Below, one piece after another: positions 1 to 13,600 of a stretch of DNA of 64,000 nucleotides. Under the pieces are notes generated by a model that ran no database searches, had not been told where the DNA came from, and saw only the letters and a list, made by a program, of their open reading frames with translations. Both the position numbers and the translations under genes were made by a program. The stretch spans positions 78,680,743 through 78,744,742 of the forward strand of contig CM063283.1 of NCBI GenBank assembly GCA_032173965.1, given 5' to 3'. How positions within the stretch are numbered: the stretch's first letter is position 1; each line of letters begins with the position of its first letter. The DNA is from Sitta carolinensis. Lineage: Eukaryota; Chordata; Aves; Passeriformes; Sittidae.

Positions 1-3000
1 CATTTTGTATAGCATGAAGCTGTAGGTGCTACACAAAATATCACTCAATCAATGAGAAGAGAGGAAGTGGAACCTAAAGGTTAATTGGTTAGAAAGGATA
101 GAATTTCCTTGCAAGGTATTAGATTTTCTCTTTTGAACAGCAGCAATCCTGACTAGCATATTATTGATATATGTATTAATACACTGTATTGCATTGCCAT
201 ACTCAAATAAAAGGGTTCATTTGGTCAAGTTTCTATCAAAAATGCTACAACTGGTGACAGCTTTAATACAGGTGCAATCTTGGTTATTTTTGTTCCATTA
301 TACAAGGAAGCTGCATATCTAAATTTCTGTGAAAGTTAGAACCAAGCTAGATATGTAACAAAGGAAGTATCCAAGCAATGGGCCTAAACAGTCCTAATAA
401 TTGCTGTCATACCTTACAACAATATTAAAAGTAATTTGTCTGTTCTTTCTCCATCATTGCACTATTTCATATCACAGCAATATGCTGTGCCAGATTTGTT
501 TTTTTTTTACAGTTGCTTGATGTTGAGTATCAGATTTAAAAATATTACTTCTTAAATATAATTTCTTGTATCTTGTTGAGTGCCTGGGTGCCTTCACATA
601 TTATTGTCATTCATATAGAAACCCCCTGGCAATGACCAAAGAGTATGAGAGACCTGGCGTACCACAAAGGCTGACTTTCAGTTATTGTAGTCAGATGCAA
701 TTTGTTTAATTTAACTTTATATTATATCACGGAGTCTTATTTTTATTTGTTATTTTCCTACTTATTTCTAAGGTTTGGAAATTATTTCTGAAGTTTGCAA
801 ATCTCAACATCTAGTCTTTCCAGGAAAGCCGTGCAAAAGTTAGAACACATAAAATGTGTGGGAAATTTAATGACACACTTCAAGATCTGAGGAAATAAAA
901 AGAAACAAGAAAACAAAGAGGGTTGTGTTTTTAAAAGTACATAGCTTTGAATATAACTTTTGCTCTTCATACACATCTTGCCTATTAATTCGAAATTCTT
1001 AGAAACAGTGAAGTTAATTGCCAGACATAGTATTTCGAAGGTATCTGTAATATCGGTGAAATTCTTACAGTAAAATTGTTACTAAGACATACATACTTTA
1101 CCTGAGAAATTAATCAATTTACGTGGTTGACAGATATATATATATATATGTCCTTTTTCCATGGATAAAGCTGATTTTTGTGCTCATCTTTGCTCAAATA
1201 AAAGAGGCAAAAATGGAGTTATGTGTCCATTTCTTAGGTTAATGATAGGTGATATAAATAGTTCAGTTTCTATTTGAGAGTTGTCAAACATAATTGATAG
1301 CATGTCATCCACAAATCTTAGGGATAGGGAGGGAAAAATGATCCTTTTGACAGATCTGCGTATGTTTTCCTAGAGACTATCATTGCTGGAATTACAGAAA
1401 ATATTTTCCGTGTTTAGCCTCTTGGCAGTGTCTACAGTGTGCTATTTCTCCATCCGGCTGAACTAGGTGTTTTTCCCTTTATGTCACCACATAATGTGAG
1501 TCTGCTTTCCTTCAGACCTCCTTTTGCATGCTCATGAAGATTTTTCTCTACACACAGTGCATGCCAGTGGCAACATGAGCATTTCAACAGCTGAGCCCCC
1601 AAATAAACTTGTAGCTGTGTTCATTGTTACTGGTGTTGACAGACCAAGCTCTGTCTATAGGCAAGTGTGGGCCAGCTGTAAATATATTTTTAAAAATTAT
1701 CGGCATGTGTCATGATACTGGAGCAGCAGGTATTACCCTAAATTCCCATCTGTTTAGACAGTATTGAAACATATTTTTTAACTTATCTATTCATATTTAT
1801 GGGACACAGAGATATAATCTTATCTGATATTTTGTGTGCATCATATTCTTGTTGTTGTTTTCCACCAAAGAAGAAAAGATGAAATAGCAGAGCTACCAAC
1901 AGGTAGAAACTGAAAAATAATGAGATTTAAGGTAACCAGTCCTCTCCCTGGCGGAAAGAATAGCAGGCTTTTCCTACCAAAAATAAGTCAGGTCTCTGGA
2001 AATCTTCTTACTATTACTGAGATAGAGAGGCCCTTTAGAAGCCTTTTGACTGTTTAGCAAATGTGTTAACTTCCAAAAAATGTTGTCTTCATTATTACAC
2101 CTCCTGCTATAGTGCCTGTTTGTGACAAAACCTAAACTTTTAACCAAACCACGTCTTTCTGACATTCTGGTTCTAGCCCTAAAGAGATGAACTTGACAGG
2201 GATTCTCTTAAAGCCATATTCTCTGTATCCAAAACCAGGCAGTGATTCTGTGCAAATTATCTGCCTCTCTCTTCCCTTTCCAACAGAGGAAGAGAGACAT
2301 TTTCTCTCTCGTAAATTGACTGCAAGGCAAGCTTTGCATGTTCAATAATACTCTTTATGGAGAGAACCCAATATTTTATATTGACAAAACATACTCAAGG
2401 GCAAGGGCTGATTAAAGCCAAACAATTAGGAGCAAGGCATTCAAACTGTGCAGGACTGCTTGTCTGTCCATGGCACTGCGTGACGAGGATGTCCATGCTC
2501 AGAACCTGCTCTACACACACAGCTTAGGCTGCTGCGCTGAAATATGGATTTTCTGAAACACTGCTTGTCTGGCAATGGCTCCTTCACCTGCATAATAAGA
2601 TTAGCAGAGCCTCTTGAAGGACAGAGAGGCTTTTCAAGTCCAGTGAAGATTAGCATCTTTTACACTGGCAAACACCTGAAATAGACAAATATTTTCTGAA
2701 AAAGAAAACATACACAATACTAGAACCAAAAAAAATTCTTTAGTATCTATAAGTTCTTGATTTCACTGGGATTGTTCAGTTACGAATAAATGTTGTTCAC
2801 AAACCTGGTTGAACTATAGGAACTAGAGAATAATTAATATTTAAATGCAGTTGATCTTGAAAATTTAATTCTAGAGAAACTGCTCCAATATGTCTCAGTT
2901 ATCAAGCAAGGTAAATGGAAAACTCTGCTCCACCATACTATTTCTGCCATAAGTCTGCAAGAGAAAGCTCACAAACCCACAAAGCATACTTTCCCTGTAT

Positions 3001-4518
3001 TAGAAAATGAACTTGACCTTGAAAGATTACAGATAAAATAAAGATACAATAGGTACAATCATGAATAAAAATAACAAAGCAATTTCACTATGACACTAGG
3101 TGACATCAGCTGCACTTGTTTTATGAATAGTGGATACTTGGATACTTTATGCCAGTACCAAAAGTAACAAAACCTAAAAAAGAGCAGAAGTATATTGCTT
3201 TTATGAATGTCTTGAAGCAATTCGCTCTTATTATGTCAGCATGAGTTACTGAAATTAGCTGGAATGTCAAGAGACTTTAAAAATAGGGAAAATACAATGA
3301 GCTGTTGTCAAAAGTTCTGTGGTGAATTCAGGGGTTTCTGGTCGGTCACTCCTTTTTCCACTTAGACTCTTACTAGGTATAGGCAAACACTGAGCTTTCT
3401 CTGCTAGTTTAGGTCAGTTGTGACCTGCAATGCACTTTCCCTGACCAGAGTTTCTCCTGAGCAAAGCTTGCCACTCACACAAAATTACTTAGTGGTTTTG
3501 GGATCCGGACATATATATAGACAGGGGATTAATGGAGACTACTACCAAGCTAATTTAATGTGTACCATAAATCAGAAGTGAAAGTTAGTCTCCCAAGGGG
3601 TGAAAAAGGACCTAGTGCATTAAAACACTTTGATACCTTTGATCTTGGTTGTTCATAAAATGAAGTATTTTCTAAACAACTTTAAACTGAAACTGAAAGA
3701 TACACTACTGAAATCAAAGGTTTTTCTAACCTTTCTTTCTTAGTAAATGTGTAACTTCAATGCTGTCCTAGAAACAGATTTGTAATTGTTCCACTATATT
3801 CAAAAATCCTTATCTGAAATCTGGTTTTATGCCTAATGAGTGCAGAATCATTATTTTCTTTAAACGGTTCTCTACTTCAGTGTACAAGAAGACTGTTTTA
3901 CTCCCAGTTAGACTGCTAATAGTTTCCAGTTTTCCTTCAATTGATGCTATGTGAGATAAAAGACTGTATATACACCCTTGCCCTTGAGCAGACTGTGCAC
4001 CCAGGTAACTGAGAGACCTGCTGAGGTTAATGGAACTGTCAATTTCATATTACCATTCTATGTTCTATGATTTCTGCTTGCAATTAACTACATGTGGCAT
4101 TTATTATAAAATATCTAACTTATTAATAACAATTACATTTAATACAACCATGCAATCACACTTACACATATTTAGTTTTCAAATTGCACTGATCTTTTAT
4201 TTTAATTGACTCACTGCTACAGGGCCTTTTATTTTTTTAAATTAATGCCTGGCTATATTTCAAACAGCTTCCGTGTTTATGAACTTTGGCCTATCTAAAT
4301 ACTCTTTGTTTCCATAGTCATTTATTTGAATTTGATTCTTTTTTTCCACAGTTATCTCAGCTTCAGAGACTTCACTAACTATTTCAGCTGTTGACAGAAT
4401 TTTTGATTCCTTCTTTGTTGCATAGTGAATAATGTCCTCTCTATATTGCCTTCATAATATGCTTTACAAAATGACAAAATGAAGCCAACAATACTGAATA
4501 TGAATATAGAGATATATA
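1..4518. other. Gene-free AT-rich DNA
   Basis: No coding exon or mobile element is recognisable. Open frames are all short (60-70 codons) and without protein-family features. A less AT-rich patch lies at about 2440-2660 and carries a perfect 12-bp direct repeat, ACTGCTTGTCTG, at 2455-2466 and 2560-2571. A short (AT)8 run lies at 1134-1149. The sequence ATTCTATG TTCTATGA at 4055-4070 resembles CR1 3'-end octamers, but the DNA before it does not look like CR1. Confidence 0.6.
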
Positions 4519-4529
4519 TTCTGCATGTG

Positions 4530-4609
<80 letters not shown>

Positions 4610-4619
4610 ACATGCAGAA
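4519..4619. repeat. (AT)37 microsatellite inside a near-perfect palindrome
   Basis: An uninterrupted AT dinucleotide run occupies 4532-4605 (74 bp). It is flanked by perfect 9-bp inverted arms, CTGCATGTG at 4521-4529 and CACATGCAG at 4609-4617. Because the AT run is itself self-complementary, the whole block is a palindrome of about 100 bp with two mismatches just inside the arms. Such AT-rich palindromes can extrude as cruciforms and are length-unstable. The reading frames of 71 and 83 codons across it, rich in alternating Tyr-Ile, are artefacts of the repeat. Confidence 0.97.
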
Positions 4620-5927
4620 AAAAAAAGTCAGCCACTAGTGAGCTTACAAAAACATGAATATCAGTGCCTACACAGCCTGATGGAGCAGTCATAGTGAATC
4701 CATACAGCTACTCCTGCCTTCTGTGGCTTGTACTGCAGCCCTGGCGTCAGAGTAGTACTCAGGCTCAAGCCTCCTCTCAGGTGTCCTTTGTTTAGAAGGT
4801 GCAAATCTACTGGGGACCCAAATAAATGTGATGAAGCATCTCATTTCCTCTGCTCCCACTTCCTTGGTGATACCATCAAAGCCATGGCCTCTATGGGAAA
4901 GTGAATAAATGCCACCTACACAAGATTACTCAGATGCTGATATATTTGCAATGACTTCAAGTATGTAAAAAGCTGAACATTTAATTTTAAGGGTTTTTTA
5001 ATGCCAATAGACTGTGATATACAGGGTGATTCAGAGTATGACTCAGAATGCCTGAACTGAAGCAGTTAAGCACCTAATTTTAGGTACAATCCAGCTGGCC
5101 TCAGTCTAAGCTGGTTACACCCCTCCTTAAGATAAATGTTTCAGATGGTTTTAGATGCGTCACTTAAGAATTTCCTCCCCACCAGCTGATATAATGGCTG
5201 ATTTATATGGGTAACTTTTAAATTACTCTAAATGAAACAGATGAGCTGATGTCCTTAGACACCTAAGTTAGATGCCCAAGGTAGGATACATCACTGTCAG
5301 TTTAGCTGTTTCCCTTCAGATGCACAAAAAGGTCTCTCTGAAGATCACTTGGGAAAAAGAGCAGACTTTCTTTAAGAAAGCTCTGAAAAGGCCAGACTTC
5401 TGCCAAGGCAAAACACAACAGCAGTAATCAGCTTCATTTACAATTAAGATATCAGGGATCGCCAACAAGATATCCTTCTACTTAATTCTCCCGAAGTACC
5501 TAACAATTAAAAAAATGCTTAGGCCTAGGTCTGTGTAAACTGGGAATTGTGTCAGGGAATTCTGACAAGTTTTTTTTACAGACTTTTGATAGCCATTTTA
5601 TTGACTTAGACTCAAAAGTGACAAAGGAAAGGTTATAAAAATATAATTTCCTAAACAGTTTTTATTTTTTCAGTCTAAACTGGAGAAAGAATAGAATTTT
5701 TAATTTCAGGCTGCACCTCAGTGAGCAATATCAACTGGTAGACCTCACACTTTTTTGGGGGAGATAAAGAGGTCGTCTGTCGTTGCCTCTGCTAATGAAC
5801 TGAAGATATTTCACTATAGATATATCTGAGAACCTTTAGGTTAATTTGTTGGGATGAATAATGGGCAAATTGTCCATGGAAATGTAATTCTGGCCATGAA
5901 AATTTTCCTGCAAAGGACATCATTAAA
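4620..5927. other. Unique AT-rich DNA, possible old repeat relic
   Basis: No exon is seen. Between about 5060 and 5290 there are cacctaa-type motifs (cacctaattttag at 5071-5083, cacctaagttag at 5260-5271) that recur near 7.4 kb. They may mark a very old, diverged interspersed repeat that I cannot name. Confidence 0.35.
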
Positions 5928-6035
5928 TACAATCCTAGAATCCTGGAATCTTAGAATCACATAATGGTGTCCTGAGTTGGAAGGGACATTAAAGGTTATC
6001 TGGTTTGAAACCCAGTTCCATAGAGGGCAATAGGC
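5928..6035 (-). mobile_element. CR1 LINE 3'-end fragment
   Basis: This is the 3' tail of a CR1 non-LTR retrotransposon on the minus strand. Read on the plus strand it begins with degenerate 8-bp steps (tagaatcc, tggaatct, tagaatca, cataatgg), which are reversed copies of the CR1 terminal octamer. The family signature gttggaagggacattaaagg follows, and then a region matching the usual 'tccaacccc...' segment. It is about 100 bp long and diverged. A full CR1 is about 4.5 kb, so this is a heavily 5'-truncated insertion, typical for the family. The right boundary is uncertain. Confidence 0.85.
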
Positions 6036-7194
6036 AAGATAGCTGAATAACAATTCCTGGCACATGTTATTGCAGTTCTGAAGGAGAAAATGTCTTGCCA
6101 CATTGGAACAAAACATTTTGAAATTTACAAATTAAGACTTCTGGAAAATAATTTTAGCTGCAAAATTTTTTTTCGTCTCATTTTGAGTTTTTACATCAAT
6201 ATGTATGGAAGACAGCTATTACTTTTGCTAGTAATTTACTTTTGTTGGTTATTGTTTCTTGACTGACTTTTAACATTTTATAAGAAGAAAGTAGGCATTG
6301 TTGTTGCCATTGCACTGGCAGAAAAATTGAAACCTGATTTGAAGGACATTCCCTAAAGTCAAACATGGTTATTGTAATGACCACTGAGGAAATTAAAAAA
6401 CCTTGCAAAATTTAAAGATATTTTTGTTAGGGCATCTGTGTCTTCAAACGCTCTACATCTCTTAGTTAAAATTGTATTACATAACCTGATTTATTCAAGA
6501 GTTAGTAAGTGACTGACTTTCTATTTGCTTGGTAAACAATTCATGCAAACAGATTGACTGAGATTTTACAGTGCTACTGAAAGGAGAAACTAGTGCTTGA
6601 GACTTTTTACAAATTAAAATGACAGCTTATAAGGAAAAAAAGTTATAAAAGGTGGATAGCACACAAAATATAATAATATTGAGAAATCTAGGCTTATTCT
6701 TTTGAAGTAAATAATATTAAATGAACTGATAATAAAAAAGAGCAGGTGTTTCTTACCCATGGGAAGAATATTGACATTAAAATCCCAAATGAGCCGAAAT
6801 CCATAAATTTATGAAGTAATTTACAATCAGAAAATATCTAATATCAAAGCCATTTGTAATTATGGGATTCTTTAAAAGGGGATGGAAAAAAAAATGAAGA
6901 CAGATTAGAAGTTTTAGGAAATGCAACAAAAGTATTGTCAGTTTGTGCTGGTTTTATTTTTCTGGAACAGATTTGTGTTTAGCTTGAATTCTTATGAAAT
7001 GCAGGTATCATCACTTACTTAAACAAACCTTATCTTTTAAACAACTATTGACATCACCGTCAGCAAAAAGCAGCTTAAATTTAAAAATAATGGAAGGCTC
7101 TAATTAAGCACATAAAATGAAAATATCTTGGATATTTTAATTTAATGTGGAAAACTAATATTACATATTATTATTACATTATATATATACTAAT

Positions 7195-7198
<4 letters not shown>
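6036..7198. other. Unique AT-rich DNA, no feature seen
   Basis: The stretch is strongly AT-rich, with short open frames only. It runs into ATT-rich low-complexity sequence at about 7150-7198. I see no repeat family or exon. Confidence 0.5.
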
Positions 7199-7276
<78 letters not shown>

Positions 7277-7280
7277 TATA
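7199..7280. repeat. Compound (AC)18(AT)n microsatellite
   Basis: An AC run at 7199-7234 (18 units) passes directly into an AT run at 7235-7269, followed by a one-base phase slip and further AT to 7280. AC runs can adopt Z-DNA and AT runs can form cruciforms. The tract is likely polymorphic. Confidence 0.97.
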
Positions 7281-10200
7281 TTTACTCTGTTGTATCTCTA
7301 TGGCTAGAAGAATGAATTCCATAATTCTTTATGGAGTGGCATAACAGGAAAAATTGCTTCTTCTTGATAGGGTATGAGAATCTAGTAAGCCTGTTTCAGA
7401 GTTGTATTTTTCTCACCTAATTTTAGACACCATTAACACAGAAACCCATGTCTGAGCTAATCACTTTAGGCACATTTTGCATTCTCCTGACCCACGTTAG
7501 ATGTCTGTTTTAGGATGAGATGAAGTCTCTGAATATAAACACAAAAGGGTATTTGAAGATGGAAGTAAAAGTTCATACTTTGATTATAGAAGTGTACCCT
7601 TGAGAGAAAGAAAATTTACTCCTCTGCTTATAAAATTTTTAAGAAAGGTGTAGGAAATTAACATTGAAAATCCAGATGCCAGTATGAAAGTTCTTCAGAT
7701 ATGCTGCTGTCTAAAAATAGTTAATATCAATCCTTTCCCCTTCATATTCATATAAAGATTAAGTTTGGCACAACAATTATTTCCTAGTATTCAGTAGTTG
7801 AGATTCTGCAAAGCTTTCCATGAAGAGGTTTCACAGATGATTTAATAGCACCTTGAAAATATAATACACTACTTCATAATGTAAAGGGTGCCATGAAATA
7901 TTTAAATATCAATGGATTAAGATGGAAAATGCTTAACGACTTTTCTTGTGGTATCGTATCTCAACTATTTTGGATCCATTTTAAATCTTCAGGGATCTAC
8001 TTAACACCATTATCACTGAAAAAATGATGCAATAGTTACATCTGTACCAAAATTGCTTTAACCAGGTCTTGAATTAAAACCCACTCTTATTATTGCTGCA
8101 GAATATGAATTCCAACATATCTGTAATGGCAAAATCTCCTGAAAAGCTATTAACCAGAAGAATTACTTGGCTGAGCAAACCAACCTACTAAGCAATTTTG
8201 TGAAAATTAAAATTCATTTCCTACATAGTACAGTAGCTGGGTCACTATAGCCCCAGTAAATAGCTTTTTCTGTTGATGTTTCCCCTTTTTAAATTGGGAG
8301 AAGCAGTCATCCTATTTCTTTCAGTTCAAGAGCCTTAATACCAGCTGAGCAAAAATGCTGAGGATTTGTGAGAGACATTTAGGTTTTTATTTCATAATTG
8401 TCTACCTGGTAAAACCAATTTAAGCCAAAACAACAAAACTCACTTTTCACAGCCTTTCTTCATATTTCAGTGGGGGGAAAAATAAAAAAAAAAAGAGACT
8501 TATTTTTACTTAGAAACCTCACAGATGGAAGAGTCAGTCATTATTTGAGTACTGTTATTCTGCTTAAGATAGTGTTGATGTGGCTGTTTAATCTGTTTTG
8601 AAGTTTTCTTCAATTTTTTGTGAAAAGATTACCCTGTATAATACAAGTAACCAGCTTCTACTAAAGAGCTGTATATCACAAATTCACAGATTATCTGTGG
8701 CACAGACACTTCCAGTCTACTAGAACTGGATATCAAAATAGGCATCAGCTGTTCAGTGCCTTCATATTTTTCTAATAAGCATGGGGTTAACATGGGTAGA
8801 AGGTGGCATGTGTTGGTTAATCATTTCAGAAAATATCTAGAAGTATCCAAAGCACAGCTATATTTGTGATTAATGTGACAGGAGGGGACACAGCAGAATT
8901 GAGGGATTGCTGCAAATCTTTTCAGTTTATAACTGTTGATTTTCATTATGCTTTTGAAAATAGGCATAAAATTAATGATGTGAATGTTCCTCCTTGCCAG
9001 GTGAAGTTATTCCTTGTCAAGTGAAGTGTTCACAGACACTAACCTAAATGTCCAAGGGTATCTCTGTGTCCCAACAAAGAGATTTTGGAAATACCTCAAT
9101 GAAAAGGTTTCAGACTGTCTTGAAAATGACATGCATTAATGATTCAAAAGCGTTACTCCTAGATTTTTCAATTACTAAAACCTCAGAGATGAATTCTCTC
9201 CATTGAAAATCAGCCCACAGTATTCCTGTCTTAAAAGTTTGAAATGCCTTTGACTCCTAAGATAAATGGAAAATTATTTTCTTTTCATTGTACCCAGGAG
9301 ATTTTATCTAGTGTATTACAAAATGGCAGAAAAAAAATGTTTAGAGAAGGCATATTAGGGAAATAAAAGTGTTTTCAACTAAGATGTATACAATTCAAAC
9401 AATAGTACTGCATTTGGCAGGTAATTAGTCAATGATGTCTTTTGAACTCTGAAAATAAATTTGGAAGAAGCAGATACGCTCTGCAGTAAAAAAATGACAA
9501 CTTTAACTGTTTGGTGGTTGCTTTTTCATTTTCTTTTTGAGCCTTTGCTTACAGATTTTTTTTTTCAAAGGCATTTTCCTAACCATTCACTCATAATTAT
9601 GTACATATGGACAGGCCTTGAGGAAACCATACAGGTCTGTTCATGTATACTCTACAAAGATTTTTTTACTGATTTGTATTATTTTACTTCCAATAAATGC
9701 TTTTAGCTAAGGTTGACTAAAATTTTTGTCCTTTAGACCCTGTTTTGAATCACCTATAATTGCCATATTTAAACTGTTCACAGTGGTATGTCCCATGACA
9801 GATGTCTACTCTAAGATGAACAGTTTCAGAAAATTCCAACAAAAATAGCTCACCAGCTTTCCAGTTTTAAAGACATTTTTCTCTTTCTTTTTTTCTCCGC
9901 TAATGTGCTATTTTGAAGCAGTTAACATGAATATTCTTGGTATTTTTAAATAAATCTCTTTACACTTTGCAATGGTGTCTTTGTATGGGTATAAATGAAG
10001 CTCCAGATAAAATCTTAGCAACAAAAAACTGTAGCAACAAAACAATCACAAACACAGAGAAACCCTCCCTTCCCATTGATTATATTGGGGGCAGAAATTA
10101 TGCCATTTGGAGTTAACAGTTTTGTACTAACTACTAATATAAGCTTAGGTCTGTTCAAATATTTTATATTTGTATCTGCTTTATCTGTTTCTCCTCTTAT

Positions 10201-10396
10201 GCTGCCTTCCTCCAGACCCTTGCACATGATGTTTAAGGCAGCTGGTTCAGGGATCTGTGGACCTACAGAAGTAACTGTATAGATGGTTCAGTCAGCCTGG
10301 AGTGTAAGTACGCTGTCAGAAAGGGACAGCACAGGATCACAGGGACAGGAAATCCTACCTGAAGGAGTTACTTTCTTTTACAGGTGTAATGAAAAT
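7281..10396. other. Unique AT-rich DNA
   Basis: No exon or mobile element is recognised. A second copy of the motif cacctaattttag is at 7414-7426, shared with 5071-5083. An imperfect 17-bp tandem pair with period 20 (tccttg[c/t]ca[g/a]gtgaagt) lies at 8991-9027. The 81-codon frame at 9461-9706 has no recognisable similarity to a known protein. Confidence 0.5.
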
Positions 10397-10530
10397 GAAA
10401 AAAAAGAGAGAAGAAGAAGAGAGAGAGAGAGAAAGAGAAGAGAGAAAGAGAGAGAGAAGAGAGAAGAGAGAAAGAGAGAAAGAGAGAAGAGAAGAGAGAA
10501 AGAGAGAAAGAGAGAAGAGAAAGAAAGAAA

Positions 10531-10578
<48 letters not shown>

Positions 10579-10653
10579 AAAAGAAAGAAAGAAAGAAGAA
10601 AGAAAGAAAGAAAGAAAGAAGAAAGAAGAAAGAAAGAAAGAAAAGAAAGAAAA
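10397..10653 (+). repeat. 257-nt uninterrupted polypurine tract (GAGA/GAAA)n
   Basis: Every base from 10397 to 10653 is A or G. The left part is GAGA/GAAAGAGA-type and the right part is mostly (GAAA)n tetranucleotide with GAA interruptions. It has mirror symmetry over long segments, which is the requirement for intramolecular triplex (H-DNA). Frames through it (a 134-codon Lys/Glu/Arg-rich frame on the plus strand, Phe/Leu/Ser-rich frames on the minus strand) are composition artefacts. Confidence 0.98.
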
Positions 10654-13600
10654 TAATTGGCACATAATACTGAAACCAGTATTTTGACTTTAAAAATTAA
10701 TCTTTTTAAGAAAAATTAATTTTCAAAAAATATTAGCTGGATGAAATAGAGAACCATCATTAAGACCTACAGACAGATACATTTTTTTAAGCAGCAACAT
10801 CTTAAAAAATGTAACATTATCATAATAACTCTTCTGTCTAATTTCTTTATTTTTCTTAACAAAAGTACTTTTTCAAAGCCCTATTCCATGACTCTGGAGT
10901 AATCTTTTTAGGAAAAGTAAAGGTGAACTTTTTAAAGTACTTTTTAGTATCCATGGTTGAAAGTTGTGTTATAATTCATTTACAGTAGCTCTTAATATGT
11001 TAGGCTTTAACTCTACCAATAGAAAGAAAATTGTGATCCCCATGAAAAAATTGCCTTAGGGTAAAAATAGGAAAAGATTTCAATGGCTCTACAGATTATG
11101 ACAGCCTAGTGTCCACAAACTAAACCTCCAGTTCACACTGAAAATGTGTATGCTTAATTCTGGTCACACAAACATTTGTAGGCTGAGTCTACTGTCATCT
11201 GCTGGGTGCCCTCCTGTCCTCAGCACATGGGAAGAGTGCACAATGATTATGCAAACATTCCTCCTGTGGCACCCACTCCACATGTACACGTGCAAGTCTG
11301 CGCATGGAGAAGACAGTTCTCCATTAGGGAGTTGAGAAGGGCTAAATTGTTCCCTTGCTCAGGGGAACTTGGAATTGTTTCTCAGTTTAGTAAAAAGAGA
11401 CATAGCTTTAGAACTTAGAGTCTTTAAGGTTTTAAGTATGCAAGTATTTGTAGGATCAAGAGACAGGTAGAATTAAGAAAATTAGATGGAAAGTAAAAAT
11501 AACTGTTTTCCAGGTTAGGCTTTATAATGTTTGAGTAACACATTCTTGTCATGTTAGAAGTAAATAATTTGTTTTCCCATACCAACACTACAGACAAAGT
11601 CTTTCATAAAATTCTCATTCCCTCTGCTTTTAAACTGTAATGTGACAAAAGACTTTCACTTTATACATTAGATGTTCTTGATAAGATTTTTGGTTTTTTT
11701 TAAAGAGAACCAATCAGGGTGTTGAAATGAATGGAAATCTACTACATCTCATAATATTCAATCACCATTTAGTAGATAAATAATGGAGATGAAAGTTTTT
11801 TTTCATTTTCACTATACATCACTCCTTGGTCAAGTTTGCCGCTTCAGCAACTCTCTGAAAAATATATGTCTTGAAGCATGCCCTCACGGGCATTAGTTTT
11901 GGACTATTTCAGATTAAAGAGACTTTACTTAGAACACTGCCATGAATATTTTCTCTTTTACATCTAGAAGAATCCAGTTTGAGTGACATCTGACACATGT
12001 TGTGCTTGAAAAGGTCCTGTAAGGGATATATGCCTGAGAAGATGGTATTGGCTTTACAGATCAGTTCAGAAAGGGCATGTCCTTTCAGCCTTCATGGTCT
12101 CATCTGGATGTCCATCAGCTAAGACAAGTGATTAAAATAGTCTTTACTGCTGTTTGACTTTATGCCCAGATGAGGTGCATATCTCTCTAGACTCTCTAAA
12201 CTTATTCCATCACTCTTCTTCTTTTCTCCATTGAAACTTAGCCAATTCTTTCTCAGAAAAGACATTTGGCACTAACAGTAACTGAGAATAGTCTTATTGC
12301 CTTATTAAAAGGAAGTTGCAGCAGCATCCTTTGCAATTACACAGTGCACCAGAAGGCACCCTTCCTTAAAGGTCAAACATTAATTGCTGTTACAGGAGAG
12401 ATTAGCCTGATCAAACATAGATAGGTACCTAACCAATAGTTATCTACAGCTGAAATCACCCACCAGAGAGAAGAAACAGACATTTTTAGGCTGTGGTTTA
12501 CCTGACCTATTTCAGACAGTTACTTTAGTTGGTTACTCATGTCCTGAAGAACCTTTGATTCTTTCTATTGACACATAAGAGAGACTTCAGCATGTAGTTC
12601 ACATGAAGGCTTCAACCTATCCACAGGTAGGTGAGGTAAATCCTGTGCTGATGAATGTGTGGATCAGAGCAGGCTGTAATGTCAGGGGGAAGTTCTGCGT
12701 CTCTGTGTGATTAGACTGAATACTTTCATCTGGAAATGGTAGAAAGAAGCACCTTTCCAGCTTCCTAGAAACAACTGAGTTGGTGGATACTCTGCCTTGG
12801 AAACTTGAAATTGACTTTTAAAAAACATCCTTTCAAATTGCATGAAATTTAAATTAAATGAACTTTCAACTTGAAATTAAATTAACTGGGTTGGTGTTTC
12901 TACAGACACAGTAGCTGTAAAATATTAATGTGTATTAACTTTTTAAAACTTCAGAGCTTCAGAGTTGCTTCATTAGGACTTATGCACAGGGGTCATCTTC
13001 ATAGTCAGAAAAGGAAAAATAAAAGTCAAAACATTCAAATTAGAATGTCTTAGAGCACTGAAACAAAATGCAAAAAAGAATTTGATAATGAATGCTTATC
13101 AAGTTTTTCATTGTTTTAAGCACCCAAGTTTGAAAATAGAACTAGTTTACTTGTTGGTTTATGTAAGGACATTTCATTTGGATTATTTCTGTGTCAGTTA
13201 TATAGTTATGCAGATCTTGGTTGTATGAAACTTAATCTTTCTCAAACTTAAACTTCGTAGGAAATACCTTATGTTTAACCACAAAATCTTCACCAGAACT
13301 TCAAATCAGCAAATTCTGATTATGCATATATGGTAATTCTGCATATATGGATACACACGGTATGATTTACATGTGTATTTTCTGGTTTTGGTATTCGGAA
13401 AAATGGAACAATAACTCATATTAAACTGCCATAAATACCTGGACTAAAGGAAAACATGGGAATTTCACAAGGTTTGTACGGGTTCTCTAAAGGAATGTTA
13501 ATCTTAGCTAGTCTTTGCAGGAAGAAAATGGACTTTCTTGTCCATTTTCAGAACTAGATGTTATAGGAGTTTCATGAGTAAATATATTCAAATAATTGAC

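Noticed and set aside
4055..4070. ATTCTATG-TTCTATGA, like a CR1 3' end
   Set aside because: The preceding bases have none of the CR1 3' UTR landmarks, so it may be coincidence.
10283..10687. 134-codon Lys/Glu/Arg-rich frame and Phe/Leu/Ser-rich antisense frames
   Set aside because: They are produced entirely by the purine tract.
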